In this document: positions 1-5,623 of the stretch, piece after piece
Layout of the letters: the number at the start of each line of letters is the position of its first letter
Numbering within the stretch: position 1 is the stretch's first letter
Source of the DNA: Pseudomonadota bacterium
Lineage (GTDB): Bacteria > Pseudomonadota > Alphaproteobacteria > Rhizobiales > Beijerinckiaceae
Assembly: GCA_021812505.1 (NCBI GenBank)
Contig: JAKANG010000101.1
Location: 1-6,266 of the forward strand
Length of the DNA stretch: 6,266 nucleotides
Reading direction: 5' to 3'
Position numbers and translations under genes: made by a program
Notes under the pieces: generated by a model
Database searches by the model: none
Told to the model about the DNA's origin: nothing
What the model saw: the letters and a program-made list of their open reading frames with translations, nothing else

Positions 1-239
1 CCGTTTCCTTCGTTCTGACATCGGATTTCTTTCGCCGCGGCGAGCTGATCGCCTCCCTGCTCGCTGTGCTGGCGATCGAACTGCTCAACACCAGCGTCGA
101 AAAATTATGCGACCACACGACGCCGCGGATCGATCCCGCCATCAAGATCGTCAAGGACCTCGGCTCGGCGGCGGTGTTCTGCGCCTTGCTGATGGCCGGC
201 GCCGTCTGGCTTGGCGCGGCTCTGGCCCGCTTCGCATGA
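1..239 (+). CDS. dgkA: Diacylglycerol/undecaprenol kinase DgkA, 3' part
   Basis: This is the C-terminal 78 residues of a small inner-membrane lipid kinase of the DgkA family. The family uses ATP to phosphorylate diacylglycerol (recycling it to phosphatidic acid) or, in some bacteria, undecaprenol. The reading frame starts at base 3 and ends at TGA 237-239; the 5' end lies outside the window. The family signatures are clear: IELLNTSVE, followed 25 residues later by KDLGSAAV. The spacing of the acidic, Asn and Lys-Asp residues (E26, N29, E33, K51, D52 of the visible part), and the 27 residues after the Lys, match the E. coli active site (E69, N72, E76, K94, D95) as I remember it. Two hydrophobic stretches, residues about 15-30 and 54-74, fit the last two of three membrane helices. 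The next gene begins only 16 bp later, so the two are probably co-transcribed. The substrate cannot be decided from sequence. Confidence 0.93.
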   Translation, partial: VSFVLTSDFFRRGELIASLLAVLAIELLNTSVEKLCDHTTPRIDPAIKIVKDLGSAAVFCALLMAGAVWLGAALARFA

Positions 240-255
240 GGCAGGGCCGGGCAAA

Positions 256-765
256 ATGAAAGAAGTCGCCGCCGTCATCAAACAGGGCTATAGGGTCGCC
301 TCGGGCCGCGCCCTCGACGGCCACGACCAGCGATTCAACGAGGATGGCGGGACGATCCGGCTGCAAATTCCGAAATTCAGGGCGCTCGGCCTCGACATGG
401 AGGCCTATTTCGGCGGCAGGGTGGACGAGGCTTTTGTCGCCGGAACGCTGGGCTGCGACATCAGCCCGCGAAGAATGACGATCCTGCGGCCGGAATATCA
501 TTTGAAGTCAGTGCGCTGGACCGACAAATTCGATAGCGGGCGTCCCGGCTTCACCGAGGATTTCTATCTCAGCGAAGCCGCGATCCGGTTCGACGGCAAA
601 AGTTTCAGGGCGCTGATCTACATTCCCTCGCCGGACACCAAGCCCGCGCATTTCCATCCGCCGACCACCATCGAAGTCATCGCCCAAAAAATCGACGGCG
701 TAAAATACGGCGACCGCGTGACGCTGCTCTACGCGCCGGAAGCGATCCGGATCGACGATCCCTGA
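256..765 (+). CDS. Conserved protein of unknown function downstream of dgkA
   Basis: A soluble protein of 169 residues with no signal peptide or membrane segment. The ATG at 256 is chosen because earlier codons of the open frame overlap the end of dgkA; the ribosome site is weak (GGGCCGGGCAAA upstream). I do not recognise a named family. It has an even mix of beta-strand-like segments. Notable pieces are GYRVASGRA (residues 11-19), GGTIRLQIPKF (31-41), AGTLGCDISPRR (62-73), a His-rich HFHPPT (132-137) and IEVIAQ...YGDRVTLLY (139-159). The order of a Gly-Thr-Leu turn followed by a C-terminal IE(V/I)IA and GD.V strand loosely recalls the cradle-loop barrel of archaeal CTP-dependent riboflavin kinases (DUF120). 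That is a recollected pattern, not an alignment, and kinase activity should not be assumed. The 16-bp gap after dgkA suggests one operon. Confidence 0.85.
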   Translation: MKEVAAVIKQGYRVASGRALDGHDQRFNEDGGTIRLQIPKFRALGLDMEAYFGGRVDEAFVAGTLGCDISPRRMTILRPEYHLKSVRWTDKFDSGRPGFTEDFYLSEAAIRFDGKSFRALIYIPSPDTKPAHFHPPTTIEVIAQKIDGVKYGDRVTLLYAPEAIRIDDP

Positions 766-776
766 AGGAAAAGACG

Positions 777-798
777 GCCGGGCGCGAGGCCCGGCTTT
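777..798 (+). terminator. Hairpin after the dgkA operon, possible terminator
   Basis: GCCGGGC (777-783) and GCCCGGC (789-795) form a perfect 7-bp GC stem with a 5-nt loop, followed only by TTT. It begins 11 bp after the stop codon of the unknown gene. The T tract is too short for a textbook intrinsic terminator, so it may be a weak terminator or an mRNA 3'-end stabiliser. Confidence 0.5.
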
Positions 799-816
799 CC
801 GCGGGAGCATATTCGC

Positions 817-836
817 GAAAGGTCGATTGACCTTTC
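817..836. repeat. Perfect 8-bp inverted repeat in the convergent gap
   Basis: GAAAGGTC (817-824) and GACCTTTC (829-836) are perfect inverted copies around a 4-nt GATT loop. The site lies between two convergent genes, so it could serve transcripts arriving from either side. Neither strand has a T run right after the stem. It could also be a protein-binding dyad. Confidence 0.5.
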
Positions 837-888
837 TGGCAATAATATGCGTAAAAACAATGGCATAATAGGGCGCGTTGGACTCCTT

Positions 889-950
889 GATTTCCCGGCG
901 CGCTGTATCGCGCGGTTCGGATTTCCCGGCGCGCTCTATCGCGCGGTTCG
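889..950. repeat. 31-bp tandem duplication, each copy containing a GC hairpin
   Basis: Bases 889-919 and 920-950 are adjacent copies of the same 31-bp unit, differing at one base (G905 versus C936). Each copy holds a GCGCG/CGCGC dyad around a 6-nt TA-containing centre. The second copy covers the last codons and the TAG stop (936-938) of the minus-strand transporter gene. In the first copy the matching triplet reads TAC on that strand. Because 31 is not a multiple of 3, the copies are in different frames. Paired stem-loops right after a stop codon may act as a 3'-end structure for the transporter mRNA. Confidence 0.8.
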
Positions 951-2159
951 CTCGAAAAACTCATCCCTCTCCTTGACCACTTCGGCTTCGACCTCCGGTT
1001 CGAGCATTTCCTCGCACAGGCAGGGAGCGTGAAACAGCTCGCCGGTCCACATGCCGCGCATGGTGTGGCTGGCGACCGTCAGCCAGATCCCCAGCAGAAG
1101 CAGGGCCTCGGTCGTCCCGACGACCGCGAAGAAGGAAAATCCGGTCAGCCGGTAAAGAATGAGCGTCGCCGCCGTATAGACGCCGAGCGGGAAGGTGAAG
1201 CCCCACCAACCCAGGCTGAACGTCAGGCCCTGAAGCAGGTAACGCACGGTCAGCACGAGCGCCATCACCAGCCACCAGAAGCCCACGCCCCACAGGATCA
1301 GCCCGCCGATGACGCCTAAGTCGCGGGCGACCAAAGCGGTCGCGGCCAGCGGGGCGCCGGCGAAGGCCGCCGGCGCCGCCTGGCCCAGGGTGAGCAGGCC
1401 GAGGCTGCCGGTGCCGATCGGCCCGAGCAGCAGCCACATCGAGGCGGCCATCCCCTTCTGCGGCAGCTTGTGCAGCGCCAGCCGCAGGAACACGATGGTG
1501 ATGATGCTGAAGGCGAGCGGCACCGAAATGGCCCATAGAACGTAACCCGTCGCGATGATGAGCTGCGCCGCGCCGCCGCCGAGATGGGGGGCCAGCAATC
1601 CGCCCGCGGCCGCGGTGACCTCGGGCCCGACGATCGGCAGCAGCCAGACCGGCGTGATCTGTTCGGCGGCGTGAATCTGGTGGGTGAACATATAGAACGG
1701 CACCAGCCAGGCCACGCCGACCGCCAGAGCGGCGTCGAACCACCACAGGACATGGGACAGGAGAACCGCCCGCTCCGGGCCGAACAGGTCCGGGCCGAAA
1801 GTCAGATTGGCGTTGACGATCGGGATCAGGCCCATCGGAATCGCGCCGAGAAACATCGACTGCACCGGATGACGCAGAAGCGGCTCGATCGTTTCCGGGA
1901 ACATGACGAGGCGGGCGATCAGCAAGCCGGCGAACAGCAGGTAGAAGCCGGTGTCGGACATCCACAGAAGCTCGGCGACTTGGCGCTGGTAGGGCAGCTG
2001 CACGGGCGACATCAGCATGATGATATAGAGGATGCCGGTGCCCATTGTGGTGGCGAACCAGTTGGGCGTGAACTGACGCGCCAGTTCGATGGGCGATTTA
2101 ATTCCCGACAATGGCTTGAGCCAGCCGCTCCCGCCCGCCTGTTCCGTCTTGACCGTCAT
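936..2159 (-). CDS. TDT/TehA-SLAC1 family anion or C4-dicarboxylate transporter
   Basis: A 407-residue integral membrane protein of the voltage-dependent anion channel/TDT superfamily. This includes bacterial TehA, yeast malate permease Mae1, fungal sulfite pump Ssu1 and plant SLAC1. The signature opening NWFATTMGTGIL is at residues 33-44, RHPVQSMFLGAIPMGL at 96-111, and the late helix WWGFTFPLGVYTAAT at 318-332. About ten hydrophobic helices run from residue 35 to 365, as the family requires. The N terminus (1-30) and a charged C-terminal tail (about 380-407, Glu/Arg rich) are cytoplasmic-type and hydrophilic. ATG at 2157-2159 is preceded by purine-rich GAGAGCGAGGGA, a good ribosome site. 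The likely substrate is a small anion (dicarboxylate, sulfite, chloride); sequence alone does not choose. No tellurite-linked partner such as tehB is present, so I give no gene symbol. Its 3' end overlaps the 31-bp tandem repeat. Confidence 0.9.
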   Translation of the reverse strand: MTVKTEQAGGSGWLKPLSGIKSPIELARQFTPNWFATTMGTGILYIIMLMSPVQLPYQRQVAELLWMSDTGFYLLFAGLLIARLVMFPETIEPLLRHPVQSMFLGAIPMGLIPIVNANLTFGPDLFGPERAVLLSHVLWWFDAALAVGVAWLVPFYMFTHQIHAAEQITPVWLLPIVGPEVTAAAGGLLAPHLGGGAAQLIIATGYVLWAISVPLAFSIITIVFLRLALHKLPQKGMAASMWLLLGPIGTGSLGLLTLGQAAPAAFAGAPLAATALVARDLGVIGGLILWGVGFWWLVMALVLTVRYLLQGLTFSLGWWGFTFPLGVYTAATLILYRLTGFSFFAVVGTTEALLLLGIWLTVASHTMRGMWTGELFHAPCLCEEMLEPEVEAEVVKERDEFFERTAR

Positions 2160-2466
2160 TCCCTCGCTCTCCCCCTCCGGCGTGGCGGTTCGACCGTGTG
2201 GCCAACCGCGGAACCGGATATATTCTTGAACCGAATTCGCCTGATCGAGCGGCCCATCCGCTTCTCATGGCGGCTCATTAACCCCTTTCCGGCCTCCTTG
2301 GAAGGGGAGGCGGCGGCGCCCGGCGGAACGCAAGACTTGCGAGCCGGGCGGCGCGCTGCGCAGGGTTTCCGAAAAGTGGCCGCCGGCCTTCGGACAGAAA
2401 TCCTGCTGAATCAAAGCAACCCGAGCCGCATTCCGTTTGCGCGCCAGCGCAACGCTGCTCAGGCGC
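2160..2466. other. Gap between the PAP2 and TDT genes, no gene seen
   Basis: These 307 bases lie after the PAP2 stop and before the TDT start, both on the minus strand. I see no convincing coding frame. The gap holds a nested dyad at 2317-2350 and a bulged CCCCTT...AAGGGG hairpin at 2282-2307. It also has an AT-rich patch at about 2217-2226 that could contain a promoter for the TDT gene, though no clear -35/-10 pair can be assigned. The gap argues that the TDT gene has its own transcription unit. Confidence 0.5.
2317..2350. repeat. Nested inverted repeat downstream of the PAP2 gene
   Basis: An outer pair CGCCCGG (2317-2323) / CCGGGCG (2344-2350) encloses an inner pair CGCAAG (2329-2334) / CTTGCG (2336-2341) centred on A2335. 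The spacers between inner and outer arms are unequal (5 and 2 nt). It lies about 115 bp past the stop of the minus-strand PAP2 gene. It could be a terminator-like fold or an operator; no T tract follows it on either strand. Confidence 0.5.
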
Positions 2467-3138
2467 TTAGCCGAAAAGGCGCACGGTCCACTCGGTCATC
2501 GGATAGCCGACGCCAAAACCCAACGCCGCGCCAGCCAGCACATCGCTCGGGTAATGGTGGGCGGTCGCCACCCGCGACCAGGCCATGCCGAGCCCCATCA
2601 GCACCGCGGACGCGGTCGCCGCCGGCCAGAGCATGACCACCGGCGTCAGCACGCCGACCATGGTCATCGTATGGCCGCTGGGGAAGGAATGCGCGTCCAG
2701 CGTGTCGAGCAGCTTGGGCAGTTCCGGGGCGGTCTGGAACGGGCGACGCCGGCCGCACCAGTTCTTGAGATAGGGGTAGACGCTGTGGAGAAGGATCGCG
2801 CTGACCGCCGCCGGGGCAATGATGCGCAGGCCGGGCAGCCGCCATTTCACCAGAATCGCGGCGGCGAGCAGGGGGTAGATCCAGCCGTTGCCGAGCTTGG
2901 ACAGGATGATCGCCAGTATTTTCAACGGCGCCGGACGAGCGCTGCGCGAGGCCGCGCGGACCGCGCGCATTTCCGCCGTTTCGAACCGCGAGAGAACGCG
3001 GGAGACCGCCGCGGCGCATCTGGCGCGCAAGGGGTTGGCCGTGGCGACGGCCGGGGGCTGCTCGCCGGACAACGGGCCTCCCGCGGCGAAAGCCTCCAGC
3101 TTCCGCCCGGGTGAACCCGCGTGAGCTTCCATCCTCAT
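2467..3138 (-). CDS. PAP2-family phosphatase (lipid phosphate phosphatase type)
   Basis: A 223-residue membrane-bound acid phosphatase of the PAP2 superfamily, whose members dephosphorylate phosphatidate, undecaprenyl pyrophosphate or related lipid phosphates. All three catalytic motifs are intact: KNWCGRRRP (K125, R132-P133; KX6RP), HSFPSGHT (S154-G155-H156) and SRVATAHHYPSD (S188-R189, H195, D199; SRX5HX3D). The stretch with SKLGNGW before the first membrane helix is typical of bacterial members. Several hydrophobic helices surround the motifs. ATG at 3136-3138 is chosen because GGAAAGG (3147-3153) sits 8 nt upstream. The frame stays open to a TTG at 3228, but that has no ribosome site. The first 50 or so residues are polar and variable, so a later start at the Met near residue 57 is possible. 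The phosphatase reaction is opposite in sense to that of the DgkA kinase at the window start, although the two are not in one operon. Confidence 0.92.
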   Translation of the reverse strand: MRMEAHAGSPGRKLEAFAAGGPLSGEQPPAVATANPLRARCAAAVSRVLSRFETAEMRAVRAASRSARPAPLKILAIILSKLGNGWIYPLLAAAILVKWRLPGLRIIAPAAVSAILLHSVYPYLKNWCGRRRPFQTAPELPKLLDTLDAHSFPSGHTMTMVGVLTPVVMLWPAATASAVLMGLGMAWSRVATAHHYPSDVLAGAALGFGVGYPMTEWTVRLFG

Positions 3139-3390
3139 CCCGTTCGCCTTTCCGGGCGAGCCGCCCGGTCTGGAGGAAATCCAAGCCGTCAAAATCTCTC
3201 TGCCGAAGCCGGGAAGGGCTCGTCGCAAAGCTCCACCCTACCTTCTCGGCCAAAATCCCGTCGGAATCGTGGCGCGGCCGGAAGCCGGCATAAATTATAA
3301 ATTTTACGCCTTTTTGTCACGCCGGCCCGAATTTGCGCTTTCACGGAGAGGGCCAGGCCACCGATTCCGCGCCGGAGCCGGTGCGCCTGG
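3139..3390. other. Gap between the membrane protein and PAP2 genes
   Basis: These 252 bases follow the stop of the unknown membrane protein gene and precede the PAP2 start, both on the minus strand. Besides the candidate PAP2 promoter I see no gene and no convincing terminator. Roughly bases 3139-3287 would be transcribed as a PAP2 leader if that promoter is real. Confidence 0.4.
3294..3320 (-). promoter_or_regulatory. Candidate promoter for the PAP2 gene
   Basis: On the minus strand a perfect TATAAT (-10, bases 3299-3294) follows GTGACA (-35, 3320-3315) after a short 15-bp spacer, in an AT-rich island within GC-rich DNA. Transcription would start near 3287, giving a leader of about 150 nt before the ATG at 3138. 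A small GCCGG/CCGGC hairpin (3277-3289) lies at the predicted start of the RNA. Spacing is below the usual 16-18, so this is tentative. Confidence 0.4.
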
Positions 3391-3948
3391 TCAGTTATTC
3401 GTCCGCTGGCGCCAGCTATGCGGCGGCCAGATGAAAAGGAAAAGGCTGGCCGCGCCGACGGCGGCCAGAAGGATGAGCAGTGTGGATCGCTCCATCCAGG
3501 CCGTCGCCGGGACGGCGGCGGCGAGCAGGACCCCGAGCAGCCCGACTCGCCAGGAGCCGATCAAATTTCCCGAGGTGAACAGCCCGAGCGGAAGGACCGT
3601 CAGCAGGACCAGCGGCGCCGCGTCGGCGCCGAGCAGATCGAAGATTTGCGGCAGCATGAGCAAGCGCATGGCCGCGAACACCGCGACCCAATGCAGTGCG
3701 TCCTGCCGGATGGCCTTGATCCGCTCGGCGCGATCGCGATATTCGCCGCGCGCGAAAAAGCTGGCGACGGCGAAAATCGGCACGACGACTTCCCAATAGG
3801 GAATGGTCAGTCTGCGCGCCAGGCTCGAAGTGGCGACCCCGCTCAGCGCCAGAAGCAACATGAGCAAATATGGCCAGTTGGAGGCGAGAAAGCGCCGCGC
3901 CCATCCCGATTTTCCGGCTGTCGGATCCGACTGATCGATCTTTGTCAT
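3391..3948 (-). CDS. Multi-pass inner-membrane protein of unknown function
   Basis: A 185-residue hydrophobic protein with about six predicted membrane helices (residues roughly 25-42, 50-66, 86-104, 112-127, 134-150, 156-174). It has a polar N terminus (1-24) and a short basic tail ending SWRQRTNN. A charged loop, RGEYRDRAERIKAIRQD (67-83), separates helices two and three and is probably cytoplasmic. I recognise no enzymatic or transport motif. The general pattern resembles a small uncharacterised membrane protein seen in Hyphomicrobiales, which I state from memory only. ATG at 3946-3948 is chosen because GAGG (3955-3958) sits 6 nt upstream; a TTG at 3978 would add ten residues but lacks a ribosome site. 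It is transcribed divergently from the small secreted protein gene, and a TATAAT box lies 55 bp upstream. Confidence 0.82.
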   Translation of the reverse strand: MTKIDQSDPTAGKSGWARRFLASNWPYLLMLLLALSGVATSSLARRLTIPYWEVVVPIFAVASFFARGEYRDRAERIKAIRQDALHWVAVFAAMRLLMLPQIFDLLGADAAPLVLLTVLPLGLFTSGNLIGSWRVGLLGVLLAAAVPATAWMERSTLLILLAAVGAASLFLFIWPPHSWRQRTNN

Positions 3949-4002
3949 TGCTGGCCTCGCTTTCGATTTCGTGGGCAATGGGAAGATTGAAAAATCCAGC
4001 TT

Positions 4003-4008
4003 ATTATA
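4003..4008 (-). promoter_or_regulatory. Candidate -10 box for the membrane protein gene
   Basis: A perfect TATAAT is read on the minus strand, about 55 bp upstream of the ATG at 3948, which would give a leader of about 48 nt. No good -35 is present at 16-18 bp (nearest is TTCCTC-like), so an activator or alternative sigma factor may be needed, or the match is chance. It lies in the 130-bp gap shared with the divergent gene at 4079. Confidence 0.35.
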
Positions 4009-4078
4009 GGCCGCTCATCCGCGTGAGGAAGTTTTGGCGCCGCAATCGCCCCTCATCGCGAAAATAAAGGAAAGCCAG

Positions 4079-4450
4079 ATGAAGCTCCCTTGCCGCGCCG
4101 CGCTTTCGATCTTTCTTGTTTCGGGATTTTCGGGCTTCGCCCCGCTTGGCGGGACGACGGGCGCCGCTTGGGCGCAGGCGCCGGAAACCTCCGCGGCTCC
4201 CCCGACGAAACCCCAGCCAAGACGTTATGTCATGATCTGGAGACAAGTCGGCGGGAGCTGGTGGGCGGGTCCCTACGCCACGCAGACGGCGAGCTGCGTG
4301 CACGCGAGCCAGCTGGCTGTCTGCAACGGTCAGAATTTCAAGGGCGTCTATCTTGACGGACAATATACGCTGTTCTGGATCAATGGCTGCGGCCAGCCGC
4401 CCATCACTATCCAATGCGAGGTGCGCGCGGCGCCGGCGCCGGCGAAATGA
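4079..4450 (+). CDS. Small secreted (periplasmic) protein with four cysteines
   Basis: A 123-residue exported protein of unknown function. Residues 1-32 form a Sec signal peptide: basic MKLPCR, a hydrophobic core, then a likely signal peptidase I site AWA|QA at 30-34. The mature part starts with a Pro/Ala/Thr-rich linker (33-48), then a compact domain of about 65 residues containing RRYVMIWRQVGGSWWAGPY, and four cysteines at 73, 82, 104 and 113. These could form two disulfide bonds in the periplasm. The tail is Ala/Pro rich. ATG at 4079 is chosen because AAGGAAA (4067-4073) is well placed and it starts the signal peptide; an upstream TTG at 4034 would only add polar residues. It is divergent from the membrane protein gene and convergent with the epimerase gene (33-bp gap). 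I recognise no domain family; a binding or structural role is only a guess. Confidence 0.8.
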   Translation: MKLPCRAALSIFLVSGFSGFAPLGGTTGAAWAQAPETSAAPPTKPQPRRYVMIWRQVGGSWWAGPYATQTASCVHASQLAVCNGQNFKGVYLDGQYTLFWINGCGQPPITIQCEVRAAPAPAK

Positions 4451-4483
4451 CGCAACGGCGTTCCGACGCTGGAGAGGCCCGCA

Positions 4484-5479
4484 TCACCCCCAAAGCGCCG
4501 TTTCGGGCGGAAAAACGGTCGAGCCGTCGTAGCGCAGGCCATGGGCGCGGTCCCGGGCCAGCAGCAGCGGTCCGTCGAGATCGACGAAGCGGGCGCGCCC
4601 AGCGAGCAGCAGAGCGGGGGCCATGGCCAGCGAGGAGGCCACCATGCAGCCGACGAAAAGGCCGAATCCGAGCCTTTGCGCCTCGTCCGCGAGCGCCAGG
4701 GCCTCGGTCAGGCCGCCGGTCTTGTCGAGCTTGATATTGACGAATTCATAGCGGCCGCGCAGGGCGGCGAGCCCCTTGCGGTCATGGACGCTTTCGTCGG
4801 CGCAAGTCGCGACCGGCCATTTTTTTTTCGCCAGCGCCGAATCATCGCCCGCCGGCAGGGGCTGCTCGACCAGCGCGACCCCGGTCGCCGCGCAGGCGGA
4901 AAAATTCTCGTCGAGATTCTCCGGCCTCCAGGCTTCGTTGGCGTCCACGATCAGTTCGGCCCGCGGCGCGGCGGCGCGCACGGCGGCGAGGCGTTCGGCG
5001 TCGCCCGCGCCCGCGAGCTTGACTTTCAGCACCTGGCGGCCGGCGGCGGCGCTGGCCGCGAACGCCATTTCTTCCGGCGTCCCGACCGACAAAGTATAGG
5101 CGGTGACGCAGGGCGCGATTTCTCGGAGGCCGGCAAGCCGGAACGCTGGGACGCCGGACATTTTGGCGTCGAGATCCCAGAGCGCGCAGTCGAGCGCGTT
5201 GCGCGCGGCGCCGGCGGGCAGAAGCTCTTGCAATTCGGCGCGGCCGGCGCCGAATTCGATCGCCGCGCGCGCTGATTCGATCGCCGACGCCACGCTCTCG
5301 ACGCTCTCGCCATAGCGCGCATAGGGCGTGCATTCGCCGCGCCCGGACGCCTGTCCTTGCGTAATGGTCGCGACCAATGTCACGGCCTCGGTCTTGGCCC
5401 CGCGCGAGATGACGAAAGGGTTTTTCAGCGGGAAGCGCGCGATCTCGATCGAGAGCTGGCGAGGTTCGGACATGGCCAT
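4484..5479 (-). CDS. ycjG: L-Ala-D/L-Glu (dipeptide) epimerase, enolase superfamily
   Basis: A 331-residue enzyme of the muconate-lactonizing subgroup that interconverts L-Ala-D-Glu and L-Ala-L-Glu, a cytoplasmic step in recycling murein peptides. It shares long motifs with E. coli YcjG as I remember it: GECTPYARYGES, LPAGAARNALDCALWDLD, LKVKL, NIKLDKTGGLTEALALA. All key residues are present (numbered from ATG 5479): the KxK base K152/K154, metal ligands D179 (VDAN), E205 (VEQPLP) and D228 (ADES), the second base K250, and the specificity Asp D300 in DLDGP. Their spacings equal the E. coli set. An N-terminal capping domain (about 1-115) precedes the barrel. The start is uncertain: ATG 5479 or ATG 5473, both with weak ribosome sites. 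In many alphaproteobacteria a related enzyme is called DgcA (N-acetyl-D-Glu racemase); no dgcN partner is adjacent here, which favours the dipeptide role without proving it. Codons for AKKKW contain nine consecutive A bases (4820-4828). Confidence 0.93.
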   Translation of the reverse strand: MAMSEPRQLSIEIARFPLKNPFVISRGAKTEAVTLVATITQGQASGRGECTPYARYGESVESVASAIESARAAIEFGAGRAELQELLPAGAARNALDCALWDLDAKMSGVPAFRLAGLREIAPCVTAYTLSVGTPEEMAFAASAAAGRQVLKVKLAGAGDAERLAAVRAAAPRAELIVDANEAWRPENLDENFSACAATGVALVEQPLPAGDDSALAKKKWPVATCADESVHDRKGLAALRGRYEFVNIKLDKTGGLTEALALADEAQRLGFGLFVGCMVASSLAMAPALLLAGRARFVDLDGPLLLARDRAHGLRYDGSTVFPPETALWG

Positions 5480-5513
5480 GGCGTTGCGCTCATGCAAGCT
5501 TTGTTTTGGACGA

Positions 5514-5526
5514 GCGGGCCGCCCGC
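5514..5526. repeat. GC inverted repeat in the divergent promoter region
   Basis: GCGGGC (5514-5519) and GCCCGC (5521-5526) are inverted copies around one base, about 35 bp upstream of the epimerase start in the gap shared with the mlaE-type gene. It could be an operator or a chance GC dyad. Confidence 0.3.
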
Positions 5527-5535
5527 AATTCGCTT

Positions 5536-5578
5536 TTGCCTAAACGGCCCGCCGATTGTATTCAAGAGCCGAGGCTCT
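5536..5578 (+). promoter_or_regulatory. Candidate promoter with start-site palindrome for the MlaE-type gene
   Basis: TTGCCT (5536-5541) and TATTCA (5559-5564) are separated by exactly 17 bp, giving a modest sigma-70-like promoter about 60 bp before the ATG at 5624. Directly downstream, AGAGCC (5565-5570) and GGCTCT (5573-5578) form an inverted repeat with a 2-nt centre that would cover the predicted transcription start. This placement fits a repressor operator, but no regulator can be named. Confidence 0.3.
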
Positions 5579-5623
5579 CCTCGATCCCCGGCCTTGGCCG
5601 TCAGACAGCGGATGCGCGCTTAA

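Noticed and set aside
827..870. Plus-strand promoter-like elements (TTGACC and CATAAT)
   Set aside because: The two boxes are 31 bp apart, and no plus-strand gene follows; the region is a convergent junction.
889..950. CRISPR-like repeat
   Set aside because: There are only two copies, directly adjacent with no spacers and no cas genes.
961..1965. Minus-strand open frame of 334 codons overlapping the TDT gene
   Set aside because: It is an alternate frame of the same strand giving an Arg/Pro/Ala-rich low-complexity product, while the TDT frame has clear family motifs.
936..2159. Tellurite-resistance gene tehA as a firm name
   Set aside because: The family match is to the broad TDT/SLAC1 superfamily; no tehB or other tellurite gene is nearby, so the specific name is not supported.
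1584..2636. Long plus-strand open frame of 350 codons
   Set aside because: It lies antisense to the TDT gene and runs into the gap. The product is rich in Gln, Arg, Asp and His with no domain, as expected of a GC-rich reverse-strand shadow.
2459..3253. Minus-strand open frame of 264 codons, longer than the PAP2 gene
   Set aside because: The PAP2 motifs KX6RP, PSGH and SRX5HX3D are in the other frame; this one is Arg/Gly rich without motifs.
4541..5275. Plus-strand open frame of 244 codons across the epimerase gene
   Set aside because: It is antisense to a protein with a complete enolase-superfamily active site and has no recognisable domain.
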